A DNA stretch of 64,000 nt from Kappaphycus alvarezii (GCA_002205965.3 NADL03000464.1:1860001-1924000); one strand, 5' to 3'. Counted from the stretch's first letter, positions 41,540 to 54,560 are shown. The notes: a model not told the origin generated them from the letters alone. Made by a program: numbers and translations.

Positions 41540-42190
41540 ACGATTCAGTCGTGTGGCTCGTCGCTCCCTCGAGCGTTGCAAAACGCGTTTGCGCCGCTTA
41601 AGATTAACATCAGCGATGGTGCTCAACCTGTCTTTCAACCGAATAAAGCGCTTCCTGTCAGTCTCCCGAAGTGGATGCCATTTCAAATGCAGATTAGTAA
41701 GTACTACCTCAAGCTTAAAAAATTCATCAGAGTATCCTTCTGACCATTTCGACTTGTGGGGAAACAGTGTCCAAGGTCTGCATAGGGGATCAAAAAAAGT
41801 TTTCGACTATAATCCAATCACTGGACACATTTCTATTAAAACTTTCTTGACTAAAAGTCGAGCTCCGCATGGCAGCTTCTTAAAGTGTGAAATGTCTCTT
41901 ATAAATTCTGCACTCCTCTGGTACTTTTTTCAACAAGTCGGCCCATGCTCGCAGATACCTGTCAGCGAATAGTCCAGTGTCCTCCGATGGATTCTCATCT
42001 GTAGTAATTTTAGCTATTTTTCACGCCAAGAGCGCATGCGTTGCAAAATTCCTAAGTCCGACACCAGCACCAGAAAACGCTCGCTGCATACAGGAGCTAT
42101 TATATTCGGCAGGATCGATACTTAAACTTTTCAGCCGTTCAGCTTATGTTTCCGCCAAGTAAAGCTTCCAAACCTCGATACTCCCGCCCG
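41540..42190 (-). pseudogene. DDE transposase C-terminal remnant
   Basis: Minus-strand frames read LFADRYLRAWADLLKKVPEE (about 41,970-41,910), KKLPCGARLLVKKVLIEMCP, FPHKSKWSEGYSDEFFKLEV and VLTNLHLKWHPLRETDRKRF, ending RRKRVLQRSRERRATRLNRH near 41,545. An L-T-N-x-H ... P-L-R-x-x-D block followed by a very basic tail is typical of the end of large eukaryotic DDE transposases. The catalytic core is not readable. Moderate confidence only. Confidence 0.42.
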
Positions 42191-45100
42191 GACGAAACGA
42201 CTGCGGAAATGTCACATCTGTCGCATATTAAGCCTCCGTGAAAGTTGCAAAACGCATTACATCTTGATGAAGGGGCCTCGTTGTCTGCATTTTTCCAATT
42301 TTTGTAACAAACAAGTTATAGGCCTATGATTACAGAATAGAAATGAGATTAGTCACCAACCCCTCAGAGGAAGGGGCTGCCATTTCGAAAATTCTTGCGG
42401 GTATCTGTCACTTCCCCCTATGCTTCAATGGAGTAAGCAAAATGAATAGAGCATCATATGTGCAAATGAATTTATTTTGGCTCACGTGCGCTTTTTTAAT
42501 GGAACCGCTAAGAAGGACGACTGGTGAACTATCTCGTCCGATACTGTAAGAAGCGTATTTCTTGACTCCTCACATACTTGGTGCTTTTCTCATGTAATTT
42601 CATCCGGAATGCTAACATCCTGTATGTTCATATGAATCACAGCTTAAAGTTGCTCTGTTGATTCTAAGAATTGTAAGGCTCCAAATGACGACCCACATTA
42701 ATTTAAAATTGGTAGACTCGTGTGAGTTCACGTCGTTTATCATCACTTACGATGATGAGCGAACACATTTGCTGCTAAAGATCTAATAGGATCCCTCTAG
42801 TAGATAAATACAAATGCGAATATCTGGTCTCTCAGAAATTGCGGTATTAGCAGAACCCAAGGAACTATTGCATGGTCTTTTAGAACCTTTGAGAGTGCAC
42901 CCATTTTTTCCATTATTTTTTTCGGTATTATTTTCTAAATGTTCTCTTGAATTCATAATACAACTTATCCTATATCTTATGGTTTGAAGAATCAAATTTT
43001 TTGAGCTCCGGACCTCAAAATTTGAAAAATCCCGTGAATTCTACTAAATTATCTCTTCTAGTGTTGGAAAACTGATATTTCGTAATATTTGGGCGCCGTC
43101 GATAAAAAATAGTTGAGCACTAAATTTCCATTTTTATGCCTTTCAATTTCGATACACTATTTAGTAATTGAAATGCATAAATTGGTCTTTGATTTCCTTA
43201 TTCGTCAGAATTTTACAGCTCTCTCTTTATAAATGGCTCATAAATAGTTTGGGAATATTTTCTCAGCATTTAAAAATGCACTAAATTTGGGTTTGGTTAT
43301 TGTTTCAATCTGACTTTGATGTCTCCTCCCGAGACCTCTTACTGACTCTGGATAGTTGACTCCGTTGCAATCTTTGGTTTATTTGTATGGAAGTTGGAAG
43401 TTACATAAAGCTAATTATTCCTTCAAATTTCAATTATATTATCGTTAGGCCCAGAACTTCCCCTCATATTATTCTAGTGTTGTAATAAATCTTCTTTCAA
43501 AGAAATATTAGTTGATTTATGCGCTTTTAAAATTTCTTGCTTTGATACACCATTTGGATGCTTACGTTAGGAAATAGATTTCATGACTTCTACAATTTAT
43601 CAAGACTCTGATCGCTCCCTAGGGGATATTTTCCATACAGCAATGTTTTTAATCTCGATATTGCTAACAATTGTGGTCCAAAGACTTTCAGTGTGCTCTT
43701 TATATAGTTATTCAAGACCTGTGCCACCTTTAGTTCGCTGTTCATCGGCAATAGAAGTTGATTTTCTTGCATTGGTCTTCTCTTGTAGAGTTTTCTCTCC
43801 ATGTCTTACTTTTGCTGTATTGGATGAGGTAGAACAGAGAGGTAATATGTAACTGATATATTCTATTCGTGGTAGTACAGTTTGAGACCCATACAGTTTT
43901 TTTCAAAATGCAAATTTTTAATTTCTATGCCTTCGAAGCTTAATTAGCTCAATTCAATGCAGAGCACCTTTTGAGCCACTCTAATCATTTCGGATAGTAC
44001 AATAGGTTACAAGTTTAGTTCTGTCATGGAATTACATTTCATGTGGTGATCTTGCCGTTCACCTCTAGGAAATGTTTCTTGTTTCCCTTTTTGTCGCAGA
44101 AATGCAAGAAAAAGGCCTCGCATTACATAAATTTCGTTGAAAGCAAATAAAATTCAGGATCATTTCTTTTGAACACGTCGGCTTTTTGGTTTTATTTAAG
44201 ATGTATTACTGGTCACCCTGTAGGATATTCTGGACCACAACCGACCATATGTTTCAAGAATAAAATCATCCACATCTCCACCGCTTATTTTGAACTAATG
44301 AAGCGCAAATTTTCAATTGAGTCCATTGAAGGGGCCAAAATAATGAAATATAATTCATTAGCTTCGCCTGGATCTCCATCAAATATTTGAATTATTTATC
44401 ATTTTTATGAGAAAATCCAATTTGATCTCCTGGAAATAAGTCGCGCGACTAAAAATTGATGAAGTCAGATTTAATTGTACTCCTTATGCGCACATTTTTG
44501 CATTTGGGAAAAGTTGGAATGAAAAATTTGAAACTGAACAGACTTTTTCGCAAGTTGAGATAAACCGTCAAGTCTGCTGAACCCTTGTGTCCGTGTAAGT
44601 AAAAATATGATTTTATTTATCCTGTAAACTGAGGTGAGTTAAATTTATTTGGTATTCGCAAAAGTATTCCACAACAGTCATTCCGATACAGTTATGCGAG
44701 CTTTTGTACAGTCTTTGATGAATTTGCATCCAATGCTTAGTGCAATTAAAAATTCGTCAATGAAATCCTAGCAATAAGTGAAAAGCACTGATGGGAATCA
44801 GAATGCGGACCCAAAAAGTAGACAGAAAGATACGTTTAAATCAAAGTTAATAGTAATTATTTAACCTTTTTGTGCAAAAAAACATGTTATGTACACTAAT
44901 AATGTCTATTCATTCGCTTATCTATTTTGAACTCGGAATTTTCTCTGACTTTCTCATCATCTGTAGAGTTTCGTTGAACTTTCCTCGTAGTTCTGCAACT
45001 AAATTACTGTTTTCAGTCTCTTGCTGTCCAAAAGTGTATATATCTCGGTTATCATCTTGTGTTACATAAGACCTAGTTCCAAATTATGTTTTATCGGTAC

Positions 45101-46229
45101 ATATTTCTCATATGGTATTACCCGGGCTCCTCATTGAAAATTTCTGCCAGACATTCTTAAATTTTATCGAGAACCAAGCATGAGAAAGGTGTCAATAATA
45201 TTTTTATTACTGTAGATGTATAGAGTTCAAACAAAAACAACATATTTATACGATGTGTACAAATTTATCAAAAAAAGTGCGACTGGAAAACTTCAGGTCT
45301 AAAATTAGATACTATTATTTATAGAAACATTTGTTGTAATTTTTTACTTACTCCATGGAATAAACAATAGTAATTACATGCATAGTGAGAATAATTTCAA
45401 TTCGAAATAGTTCAACTGGGGCTCAGAGTTTTTTGGCAATGAAATATTAATAAAATTATTATTTACGCGGGTTAACAAGTTATTTCTAGAATCAATTATT
45501 TCTCACGATTACCGTCTCAATAAAAATCGCGTAGAGTAAGATTTAATGATACCATTTCCGGTATAAAGTGCATTTAATTCTATCATTATACAAAAAATGC
45601 CCATGTTTTTTATACAAATCCGTAGAACTCCCAAACTTTGCACAATTTGCGGAAAACAAACCTAAATTTTCCTTGGTAGCATCGACAAAGCACGCTAAGC
45701 ACGCATTCATTTTGGTTTTCTCTCTTTAAAATCTCTCGGAACACTTTAAACTATGCATGTTCATGCCGTACGGAACCATCAAATTTATTTTCATTATTAT
45801 TTTCTTTCATTTGACGGAACGGACTAAAGATTTCGTAGAACAGAAGAAATAAAAACAGGTATTCTATATTATTTTCTTCATACGTTTTCTTTAACTTTCG
45901 TATTCTCTAGTTTACATCTCTCTTGGGCTACTTTCTGTTAGAATGATGGTTTTTTGTAATTTCTTTTCTGTGCTCTCTTATTCTTTGCTTCATCATTTAC
46001 CTTTCTGTGTTAATCGCGTACATATCATTCAATGCGACAGCACTATATTCATCTTACGTGCTATTTTCTTTAAAATAATCCTCTTCCTTCGTGTACGAAA
46101 GGACTTGGACTACACTTCAAGTGATTCTGCCAATAATGAGGCACTATCATTATGTGTGTAATGTCGAAAATGTCTTAAATCTCGATAAAACTGCTAGAAA
46201 CACCAGAAAAGTACAAAATATTTTTGTAG
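42191..46229. other. AT-rich region without a recognisable gene
   Basis: About 4 kb of clearly lower GC than the rest, with short frames only. A few minus-strand segments look weakly coding (DDNRDIYTFGQQETENSNLV near 45,040; NNYIKSTLKVFGPQLLAISR near 43,700) and may be very old element remains. No LTR, tRNA or terminal repeat found by eye. Confidence 0.45.
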
Positions 46230-46767
46230 ATGCAGAGAGTTTGGGAAACGGTACCAGAAAAGAAATTGAATAAATCTATTCCACAAAATCTTCATCCAAT
46301 AGATCGGAGCCTAGCACTTCTCTCAGGACTTCTCAAGTACCCATATAGTCCCTACACATTCCAGTGGATGGCTCATGATTTCCTGCCCCATCCTGCAACG
46401 AATAAAGCTCACCTGAAGCCCCTCCAACGAGTTCAATGGCCGAAAACACCTGGTCCAACAAATTGATTTCTTCCCCTCCCATATGATCCATTTCGACATC
46501 TCCAGCTTCATCTACGGACTTCTCAGATTTCCCTCCTTCCTGCTCGGACTCTCCCTCGTCCTACTCTTCATTTTTTCCTTATACCAGCTCTGGGAACACC
46601 CATTTCTCGAAGCACTCCCCTGCCATACCATCCTCCCCTTACGAGTCTCCCCCAACCGCGTCTTGACCATCGAACTACATCAGGTGACGAGCAACGAGTT
46701 GGGTCAGGCATTCACTCGTTTAGCGACGGATGTAGTCTTTTACGTTGTTTGGGACCGGAGGGAATAA
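46230..46767 (+). CDS. Hypothetical small membrane protein
   Basis: A GC-richer island in the AT-rich region. The frame from 46,483 gives 94 residues: MIHFDISSFIYGLLRFPSFL, then LLGLSLVLLFIFSLYQLWEH (membrane span or signal anchor), and a polar tail LTIELHQVTSNELGQAFTRL ending WDRRE. An upstream frame (46,230-46,466) is Pro/His-rich. C-ending codons and the pyrimidine bias resemble the host genes at 4.4 and 8.4 kb, so this may be a small host gene or the last piece of one. No family recognised. Confidence 0.3.
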
Positions 46768-47741
46768 AAGCGGAACGGTGATGGGGCGAGAAGGAGGCAG
46801 CCCATGTATTATGGTTTCCAAGGGGGGTTGAATTGCGACTTTTTTATTTTGCAGGGCCGTAAGTAAATTTTAGGCGGAGCCCAACGAGTTTCAATAGCGC
46901 CAAAAAGGTTCAGATTGGTAGGCCCATTGAATCAAAAAAAGTACGCGGGAATTGATCTTATAGTAACAATTAGTAAAAAATGCCTTTAAAAGGTTGATTT
47001 ATTGCGAAAATCACATGTAGAAACATTGATTATTAAAAAAGATATTTAGGTCAATTAAAAGTATAATACTAAAAGAATTAATGTCAAAAAGGAAGGCAAT
47101 ACCACATAAAAAGAGAAACGAGAAAAATAAGAGAGTGTAAAGAAATGAAAATTTCGTCGCTTAAAAGCAGAATAAAGTGGAGGAGAAACAGAGAAAATGG
47201 AAGTGAAGAGGGACGCATAACAGAAGTGAATTTCTGTGCTTAAAAGGAATACCTTCGGTATACCTTCAGATTCTCGCTTGACGCATTATGTAGTTGTTCA
47301 ACAAAAACCTCTAAGTCAGTATGACCGCGGTGGACTGTAGAAAAGGAGTCGAGATAAGTTTCTTGGGACCACGGTATTCAGAGAGTGGATGCTTCTCGCG
47401 ACGTTATGCTGTTAATTTTGCGGAAGTCATGACGATTTTGAAGACTACCTGATCTGTCCATGGCGGTAAGTGTGCATCATGCAGCACACTGTAAATATTG
47501 AAAGCCTCTCAGATAGCTTGTATTGCATCATTATGCGTGCATTGGTACATTTGCGGCCTCAACTGCAAGCTGTCAAGTCGCGCGCTGAACCCAGAATGGT
47601 CCTCAGAGAGACCCTCCTTTCAAGTTCCAACTTCTCTCTTTCTATTCCCTCAGTAAAGGGGTAAGTGAGGTTAATGGGTAGTATACTCAATTTTCCTGAT
47701 GATAAATGATGATGGGATAGGGATTATTTGGTGTAAAGAAA
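46768..47741. other. Intergenic region
   Basis: A-rich with purine-biased plus strand (47,080-47,230). No recognisable gene or RNA. Confidence 0.35.
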
Positions 47742-48170
47742 ATGGACTGTCGTTCACCACTATCCATCCACCACATCACCAGCACGGTGAAATACAGATC
47801 ATCTACAGACAAATCCGTGGCTTTCGCCGCGCTCGTACTAACTTCACACCCGCGCCCAGTTGACGCCTGTCTACTGACGCCCTCGGGGATGAATATGATA
47901 ATCGCGACTTACTTAGACGATAGGGGCTGCTTATCGTCGATTATTGATCTGTAGACACGGAAGGCTCACATCAGACTAGTTGGGTTCACTGGGGATAAAT
48001 TTACATTCAAACCATATTTCTTCCCTCTGTGCAAACTCTCCCGGTTCCTCAACGAGTTATTTCCGACTATCGCTCCCCTCCATCAAACCTCCAGGGGGTT
48101 GTTAGTCGTCGCAACTACCAGAGCCTCAGCACTGGCACCGGGACCGCTTTTTGTACAGCGATAATTGCTC
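47742..48170 (+). pseudogene. Unrecognised ORF with a single in-frame stop
   Basis: MDCRSPLSIHHITSTVKYRS runs to a TAG at 47,952, after which the same frame continues TRKAHIRLVGFTGDKFTFKP, YFFPLCKLSRFLNELFPTIA and LLVVATTRASALAPGPLFVQ to a TAA near 48,168: about 142 codons with one stop. No family recognised; chance cannot be excluded. Confidence 0.2.
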
Positions 48171-48900
48171 TTCACCATTGCAAGCGACTTAGCTTACCTC
48201 CAAGATAGCTTCTACTGTACATGGAAGCAAAGAACCGCTAGTACATATTTTCCGAAAAAGTAGCGACATAACTAAATGAAAAATATTGAGATATATTAGA
48301 GGGGTCACGCAACGATAATTTTCGTAGACAATTAGTAGAAACGTAGCACAAGTTGCACCGTTGTGAGACGTGAACTAAATATGTGTAAGAAAGATATATG
48401 AAATATCGTGCTAACACGGTTTTTCTGTAAAGCTATTAGGTACAAACCGGGACCGTCGTCCTCACAGACTTATATCATCAGCCGAAGCCCCCACCCGCCT
48501 TATTCCTGTTCCTCTAAAGCCCTCACCCGCCAACAACCTCCCTTTCCCTCCCTTGAAGATAACTTTGTCCTTCTCGCGTTGTGATAGACACGAAAGCCCC
48601 CGATACAGCACGTTCAACGTTTTTGAGGCCCGATAAAACAGCTGTTGTACCTTTTACGAATGAAGACACAGAACTCTACATATTTTCCGCGCTTCAGCCG
48701 CAGATGGCACCACTACCAGTGAAAGTAAACCGCTTCAGCTTTTCTAACATACATGAAAAGCCCTAAATTAATACCTGAATATGATTCCGTTCTTTTTGCT
48801 CGATTTGATGAAAAAGCCCTCTGGAAGGAAACTAAATGATCATTTCAACCGCATAATCTCCAGAAAACTCAAAAAATGAGACAATTGCTGTAGGGTACGA
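48171..48900. other. Intergenic region
   Basis: 48,480-48,560 is C-rich (CCCACCCGCC words). No recognisable gene. Confidence 0.3.
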
Positions 48901-48904
48901 CATT

Positions 48905-49429
48905 ACTGATAAGCTTGGAGATTAAGGGGTGATTTTTGATGAACTTATAATCGAAACAGATGAAAGATTTACCACCTTGTGCGTTGAAGGACGGAAAAAA
49001 CACAACTGGAAAAGATTAGTGGCGGCAAGGAATAAGATTCGTAGCGTGACATCGACAGATTCGGGTGGACTGCAGGACTGTGAGGAGAGGTACAACACGG
49101 GTGTGAGTGGATCTGGTAGTAAGCGGGTACGGAGCGGTGATGCAGAGCGAGAGGATGATTTATTTTTGGACCTTTTCCTTCAGCAAGCGATGAAACAAAA
49201 AAATGTATCCAGAGAAGAGGCTTACAGTGGAAAATCAGGTATTGAAATAGAATATGAAAGACCCGCCAAAGATTTCTCGTGTTCTAAAGCTTTGCAGCGC
49301 GATACAGTTGCTGTACTAGACTTGGATGAGAAGCTCTCCCAATTAGAGAAGAATACGCGTAAGCAGGCAACAAAAGAGAGGATTCAGATGTTCAACATTT
49401 TAGAGATTTCGACTAAGAAGCTTTTGTGA
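48905..49429 (+). CDS. Myb/trihelix-like protein of PIF/Harbinger module 2
   Basis: A frame of 166 codons, probably without its true start: DERFTTLCVEGRKKHNWKRL and VAARNKIRSVTSTDSGG (Myb/SANT-like head), a polar middle (GSGSKRVRSGDAEREDDLFL) and a charged coiled-coil tail VLDLDEKLSQLEKNTRKQAT ending ERIQMFNILEISTKKLL. The tail matches module 1 (ERKQIVSIFELLSKKLQ). Upstream, YDITDKLGD in the same frame is cut off by a TAA. It faces the transposase remnant at 49,560-50,878. Confidence 0.55.
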
Positions 49430-49559
49430 GGTAATTAAGCAGGGTGATTTGTTTGGGCTCCAAATCAAAACTATAATCGTTTAAAAAGAAAATTTTTCAT
49501 CTATTCTGGAGCCCTCTGTTGAAAGTTTTTTATAATCTTCTCTTCTTTTTCCATATACG

Positions 49560-50878
49560 TTTTAAGGTTTAATAAATGATTTGAAGCAATTAAAAACCTC
49601 AAAGGGAACTGCTGTGTTTTTAACAAGCGCGAAAGTCGTTCCCCAACCACATATGCTTCATACATTTGTAATTGCTTTCCTCGGGTGTCCTCATCTTTTT
49701 CATAACTGTAATTTAAATTTTCTGCCTTCCCGTAGTGGTACTACTATCTAATCTAGTTTGTAACCAATGCCTTAAACTATTCGCTAAGTCTTCATAAAAT
49801 TAAGACTGTTTTTCTTCAACAATAGCCGCATATTACACAATGTTTTCAATATCTGAACGTCCCAGAAGCGTGATATCATGACTGCAATCAAATTCTTGTT
49901 CGAACAGAGAAAATATGATACCATGTGTCGTATTGATTTTCTGATAACTAAGGCAATGAAACTTATTGCATACTCTTTAGCCCACCCACTGGTTGGCTTC
50001 ATCTCCACCTGCAATACTGATCTTATTTTAGTACAGACAGCTTTCCAGTAAGGCCTCTACTTCCTGAACTGCCTTTGCGTATTCGCCGGCTTTGAACCTG
50101 ACAAACTTGTTCTGCAAATGTGATACCAAATAACCTATGGATTTCCAAAAGTGTTCTGCCAGCTCTTGGAGGATCTTATTTAGGTGATATTGTCGATTTT
50201 CAAACAACTATCCCAGTCCATACCATGTGCACGCGGAAGAAAGACGACGGATTAGTACATAATAAGCCGTTATAAGATCACAGCTATACTTATTACGATC
50301 ACTCATTCCAGTAACATAACTAATCGCTCGCTTTAATGAAAAATATCTCACTTTCTGAATCACAAACTGGTTATTTCTTGTCTTTCCGAATGTCTCTCAG
50401 ATTATAAACCACGTTTTTTATGAAAACAAGTTTTTCGACAGCATCAACTGGTATAGAGTAGTCCTATTGTTGTGTTATATTCTAAGCTGAAGAACCTTAT
50501 AAATCCTTGCATCTCTGTAATTGTACCTAGTTTGAATTTGGCGTTAATTTCCAGAATTGTTGTGTCCAGAACGTCATTTTCTCCACATATGAGCATTAGA
50601 TCGACAATTTTTGCAATAAAAGCCTTTATTTGACCAAATACAGGGAAATTGAGAAATATTGTTGGCAGCGAAGCGACAAATTTCATGCCAAATTCATCCA
50701 GTAAGCCATCTGATTTTGCATGTAATTTCGAAATTGTACTAACAAGATCATAAGAAGTGGTTAAAAATAACCATAAAGAGAGAATCTTGTGTAGAACCGT
50801 ATATATGGGGGGGATATGTACGGGCCTTTTAGCTGTAACTGTTTGTAGGAATGCCTTCTTGGAATCAACCTTAGCCAA
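49560..50878 (-). pseudogene. PIF/Harbinger-like transposase remnant, module 2
   Basis: The N-terminal part is open for 144 codons from 50,878 (MAKVDSKKAFLQTVTAKRPV; LHAKSDGLLDEFGMKFVASL; VDLMLICGENDVLDTTILEI). Further on, NQWVGLKSMQ, NQYDTWYHIFSLFEQEFDCS and HDITLLGRSD align with module 1 (NQRVCYSRHK, TPDGLIFSQYGPEVGRRHDS, TLLRDS), including the HD pair. The region 50,440-50,015 is unreadable. It is more decayed than module 1 but has the same convergent layout. Confidence 0.5.
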
Positions 50879-50959
50879 AGTCCATTTTCGAACAGTGCAA
50901 ACCGAAAGAGTAAATCGTACGCTGGTTGGTGCGCACGATGCACAATCTGCACGCAGGTA

Positions 50960-51486
50960 ATCTTTGATTCAGTATTCATTTCCATGTGATGCAATGCGCA
51001 CTTTGATTTTCAGCGAGCCATCATCCTAAACCTGAACCTTGTAAATCACATGTAACCGGAGAAGGTTTGAATCATTAGAGCGAGCAGAGCCAGGAAAACC
51101 CTTGTTTCTCGAAATATTATTCCTCCATATTGTAAGCATTTTGCCAAAGGTTTCGCTAAAGCCCTTGACCTTGTTGCCACATTAAGCTCTTGTTTCCAAA
51201 ACAGGACAAGTATGTAGTAAGTTAATTTCGTACCGATCTAGATAAAAGAGGCAGATCAGCTGTAAGGATTTCTGCAATAGGCGATGAGGCAAAGCACCAC
51301 GTCTTATGACATGTATCAAGTGAATCTTCGTCTCCTCTATCGCACTTTACATATACACGTGTCACTTTCCGTAATGAACGACACCGGCGTAGAACTGGTC
51401 ATCGAGAGGCCATTCTACCTTCATTCTATCCCACTTTTTCGCAAATGTACCCTCACCAAATGTTTTAACATCTGTCATATCAGCTT
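50960..51486. other. Intergenic region
   Basis: No recognisable gene. A 76-codon plus-strand frame (51,284-51,514) has no domain. Confidence 0.3.
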
Positions 51487-53034
51487 TTACAAGAGATACA
51501 TAACTTTTATATGACGTTTGTCCTCATAAATGGGTGCAAGAACACTTTCAAAATCTTCTAGGGATTTTTCAACGGCATCATCTAGATAATCATTTGCTTT
51601 ATGAAATGAAGCTTCCCTCGAATCTGGCTCTAGCGAATAGCGTTCAACCTCCAATGCGACAGTCATAATTCGGTTCTTGTGGACGAAAAAATACGGGACG
51701 TACATTTTAATGTTTGTTTATGCGACTTTTTTTTGGTCGTGACGACGTGCAGGGATGGCTTTAAGATAATTGTGTATTTGTGTCAGATATTCTTTGAACT
51801 CCTCCTTATTGAACGATTGGTACCCCAGGAAAACATCAGGTAGCCAGAAATTGCCAGTATACGACGACTCAAAAACAAGCATCACCAAGTGATGTCAAGT
51901 CAACAACAGCAGCAGCGTAGTAACAGGTGGCAGCGTCCATAATGTCCAACATCTAAGTGATTTCTAGAATCATATGGTCTACACAAATGAGTCTCTTAAA
52001 GTGACAGTTTAGAGAGGTGAGCCAAAATTGGCTCAAAAACTTTGTCAAATCTTCAATCTGAGAGTTAGAGCAACTTTCATTGATTTCTTTCAAGTAGGTG
52101 TCTAATTCATCTGACTAGTGGTTATTTGGCTCAACAAGTGTCAGAATACCAGTGTAGATAGCGTTTGTACCTTATCGACGATGGATCTTACATAATTGGT
52201 CGAGAGGCAGGAATAAGTTGTTAAGTACAGCTTGTGAACTTCAATTCGTTCAACAGAAGAGCCTCTGTGACACAAAGCAGCCATGACTACAGGAATCTGG
52301 ACGTATCTATGAACTCTATGATTGATAATTGGGAAAAGTGAGGGGGTTAGGGGCTCTCTCTTTGCCATGAGGTAAAGTTTCCTTTAGTATTGAGAAAAAT
52401 AAATATGTATGTCACATTTTGTCACAATAACCACCAGTTGGATACAGAAAGAAAGATCTGTCGAATATTGTCGGCAGTACAGTCAAAATCCATAGCAGTC
52501 AGATCTCCAGAGCCAGGTATCTCAAGAGGGCGTAAATAATGCCTATCAGTGCCGTATTTCAGAAGGTGGTAGTTTTGTAGTGTTTCTGTAGTTGGAAGTA
52601 GCCCATAACTGAAGCCTGGATATATCTGAGATGAGATTTCAATTCGTTCTATGTGCCCAATGGCACTGTGTATGGCGCCGGTGTCAACAAATGGACCAGA
52701 AGAGGGGCTAAGCGTAGCAGCATGGTCAGGAATTTCCATGGGATAAGACAGCACAATGGACGGAAATTGATTAATAAGTCCATTATGTGACATTTCAGAA
52801 AATTCCCATTCGAAATCTGATATTCTTCGTAGATAATAGCAGATTTGGATGTCAGTCTACAGAGAACCAGGGCTTATCACATTTCATAGGCGGTTTGGGT
52901 GCATCATTTGATGTAACGCCAACTGGTATTTGTTTAAAATTCACATGATTCTTATTCACAGTCCATCTACTTTGCGCCCTGCACTCCCGCACTGGGAAGT
53001 CCCCTTGCCGTATCGATATTTGACATAAACACAC
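51487..53034 (-). pseudogene. Copia-3 fragment: gag end, protease and integrase
   Basis: Minus order: VPVGVTSNDAPKPPMKCDKP (52,900); aspartic protease SGPFVDTGAIHSAIGHIERI (about 52,700, DTG intact) with LLKYGTDRHYLRPLEIP; integrase core ICVDHMILE and MLDIMDAATCYYAAAVVDST (first Asp, about 51,950), then FESSYTGNFWLPDVFLGYQS, FNKEEFKEYLTQIHNYLKAI and PARRHDQKKV. The family normally has Asp in G-D-Q-x-F; here it is GYQSF, so the second catalytic Asp is lost, and the Glu block is gone. RT and RNase H are missing, so it is a truncated copy. Confidence 0.58.
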
Positions 53035-53689
53035 TCATTGTTTTTCGTCTGCTTTAATTTGGCAAGGTATGGGGCTCTATGATAATTCCATCTCGGTCAC
53101 GTGTGTTTAAAGTAAAGAAAACTTTTATTTACGGCCCTTAGATTCTAAATGCGGTATTCATGCAGTAGAATGTCCCTCTGTGAATGAGTAGACGCAGAAT
53201 CTCGCTCATAATCCTACTTTGGTATTAAATTTGAGCCTGATATGTGGCTCTATTTTATCTCCGTTCCAAACGGGGAAATTTTTATGCGGACTTCTCGTTA
53301 GATTCCGTCGACTTTAATTCTTCATGTTCGGAGGACTTCAGATTGAAATATTTCGATTGCAGTGAATAGGATAGGATTGTAAGTGTAGATGGTGGTTAGT
53401 AGCAAGCTATTGAGGGAAGGTGGGTTTGGCTCATGAGATGCTAGCAAAAATACGCGGTCAATTTCGCGGCATAAATTGGATACTTCGAAGGCAATAGTGA
53501 GGACTACGCTCTATGGGCAGCTTAATTATGACATATGCCCCATATTCGCGGAATCTATGATATGCCGCGCCTCATATCATGCAGAGTTAAGCGCCCCTGT
53601 TCAAATGAATTTTTTAAGTTTGGTTCAGTAGGGATAATGTTTAGGTAGTTCAATATTTGAAATATCATTTCCTGAGTAGGGTGTTTGAT
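53035..53689. other. Spacer between Copia-3 and Copia-2
   Basis: No gene recognised; may include LTR remains of Copia-3 that I could not pair. Confidence 0.3.
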
Positions 53690-54055
53690 GTCCTTGCATA
53701 TTGCGCCTCCGTAGATTTTTGGTACATAAATTCCGTTTCTGTCGGTCCACTGGGGATGTTCGTTGTACTGGCGAGGTACTTAAGGCGTTGTAGACTACTC
53801 TAGAAGCTTATGCCCAGTCTGTTCGCTACTCGGTATACTGGGTCTTTTACATAGTGCCAGAATAGGTCTAGAATCTAGTTTTTTGTAGAGTAGATGCACT
53901 AATGAGGAGACTAAATTATTGCTCTAACAGGTGAGTTGCACAAAGAGAGGAGTTGAACTAAAGAAGAGAGCTAGCTAAATACTTGCACTAACTTTTTACT
54001 GCCCCTGTGGTCTGAGTTCTGCACTAAAGTTATTATGGTGCTCCTTAGTAGGTTT
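53690..54055 (-). repeat. Copia-2 3' LTR
   Basis: Lies directly beyond the RNase H stop at 54,061. Minus strand shows repeated TTTAGTTCAACT-like words, GAGCAATAATTTAGTCTCC, CTATTCTGGCACTATGTAAA, GTAGCGAACAGACTGGGCAT and CAGTGGACCGACAG. These blocks recur in the same order in the split copy at 63,275-63,171 and 60,315-60,060. Confidence 0.65.
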
Positions 54056-54060
54056 TTTAT

Positions 54061-54560
54061 CTACATTTCGGCTTTTTTGGTTTGAGAGAAGCGCAGTGAC
54101 AGGTCAAACTGCAGGGTATCTCCAAAAGACCCATTGCTTAAAAGGAAGGTTGCATTTGTTGAACTCATGTATATGCAACAGAGCTGTGCAATTTGAGGTT
54201 TTTTGAGGGCTTCTGCAGGGTTATTAGTAGTACAGACAAGGCACACGTCAGATATTTGGAACTTAATATATGGGTTCCTAACGCTCGTGATGTCGATAAA
54301 AAGTTTCTTTTCTTCAGTTGTAGATAATTTTGTAATTACGTTGAGGAGTGACTTAGAATCGGTAAACATGTTGAGTGGTACGGTTCGACCTTATATTGAT
54401 TTAAGATCTCTCTTCAGTGTATAGGCAAATTGAAATGCATCCGCAAAGGTATAGAATTCTCTTCCAACAACAGAATGAGCTTCCCGGCTGCTTTTTCGAC
54501 TTGAGTACGCAAGTACATGAAATTTATCATTTTGTCAGCGAACAGGGAGATGTATCCAAG
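54061..54560 (-). pseudogene. Copia-2 RNase H remnant
   Basis: NDKFHVLAYSSRKSSREAHS, VVGREFYTFADAFQFAYTLK and RDLKSI lead, after one stop, into GRTVPLNMFTDSKSLLNVIT, KLSTTEEKKLFIDITSVRNP and ISDVCLVCTTNNPAEALKK. The D of FTDSK and E of GREFY are kept. C-terminal end of the polyprotein. Confidence 0.75.

Noticed and set aside
48075-48195. Possible second trypsin fragment (STGTGTAFCTAIIALHHC in one frame)
   Set aside because: Resemblance to the FCTGTLIA...AAHC segment is short and interrupted; no activation site, Asp or Ser motif nearby.
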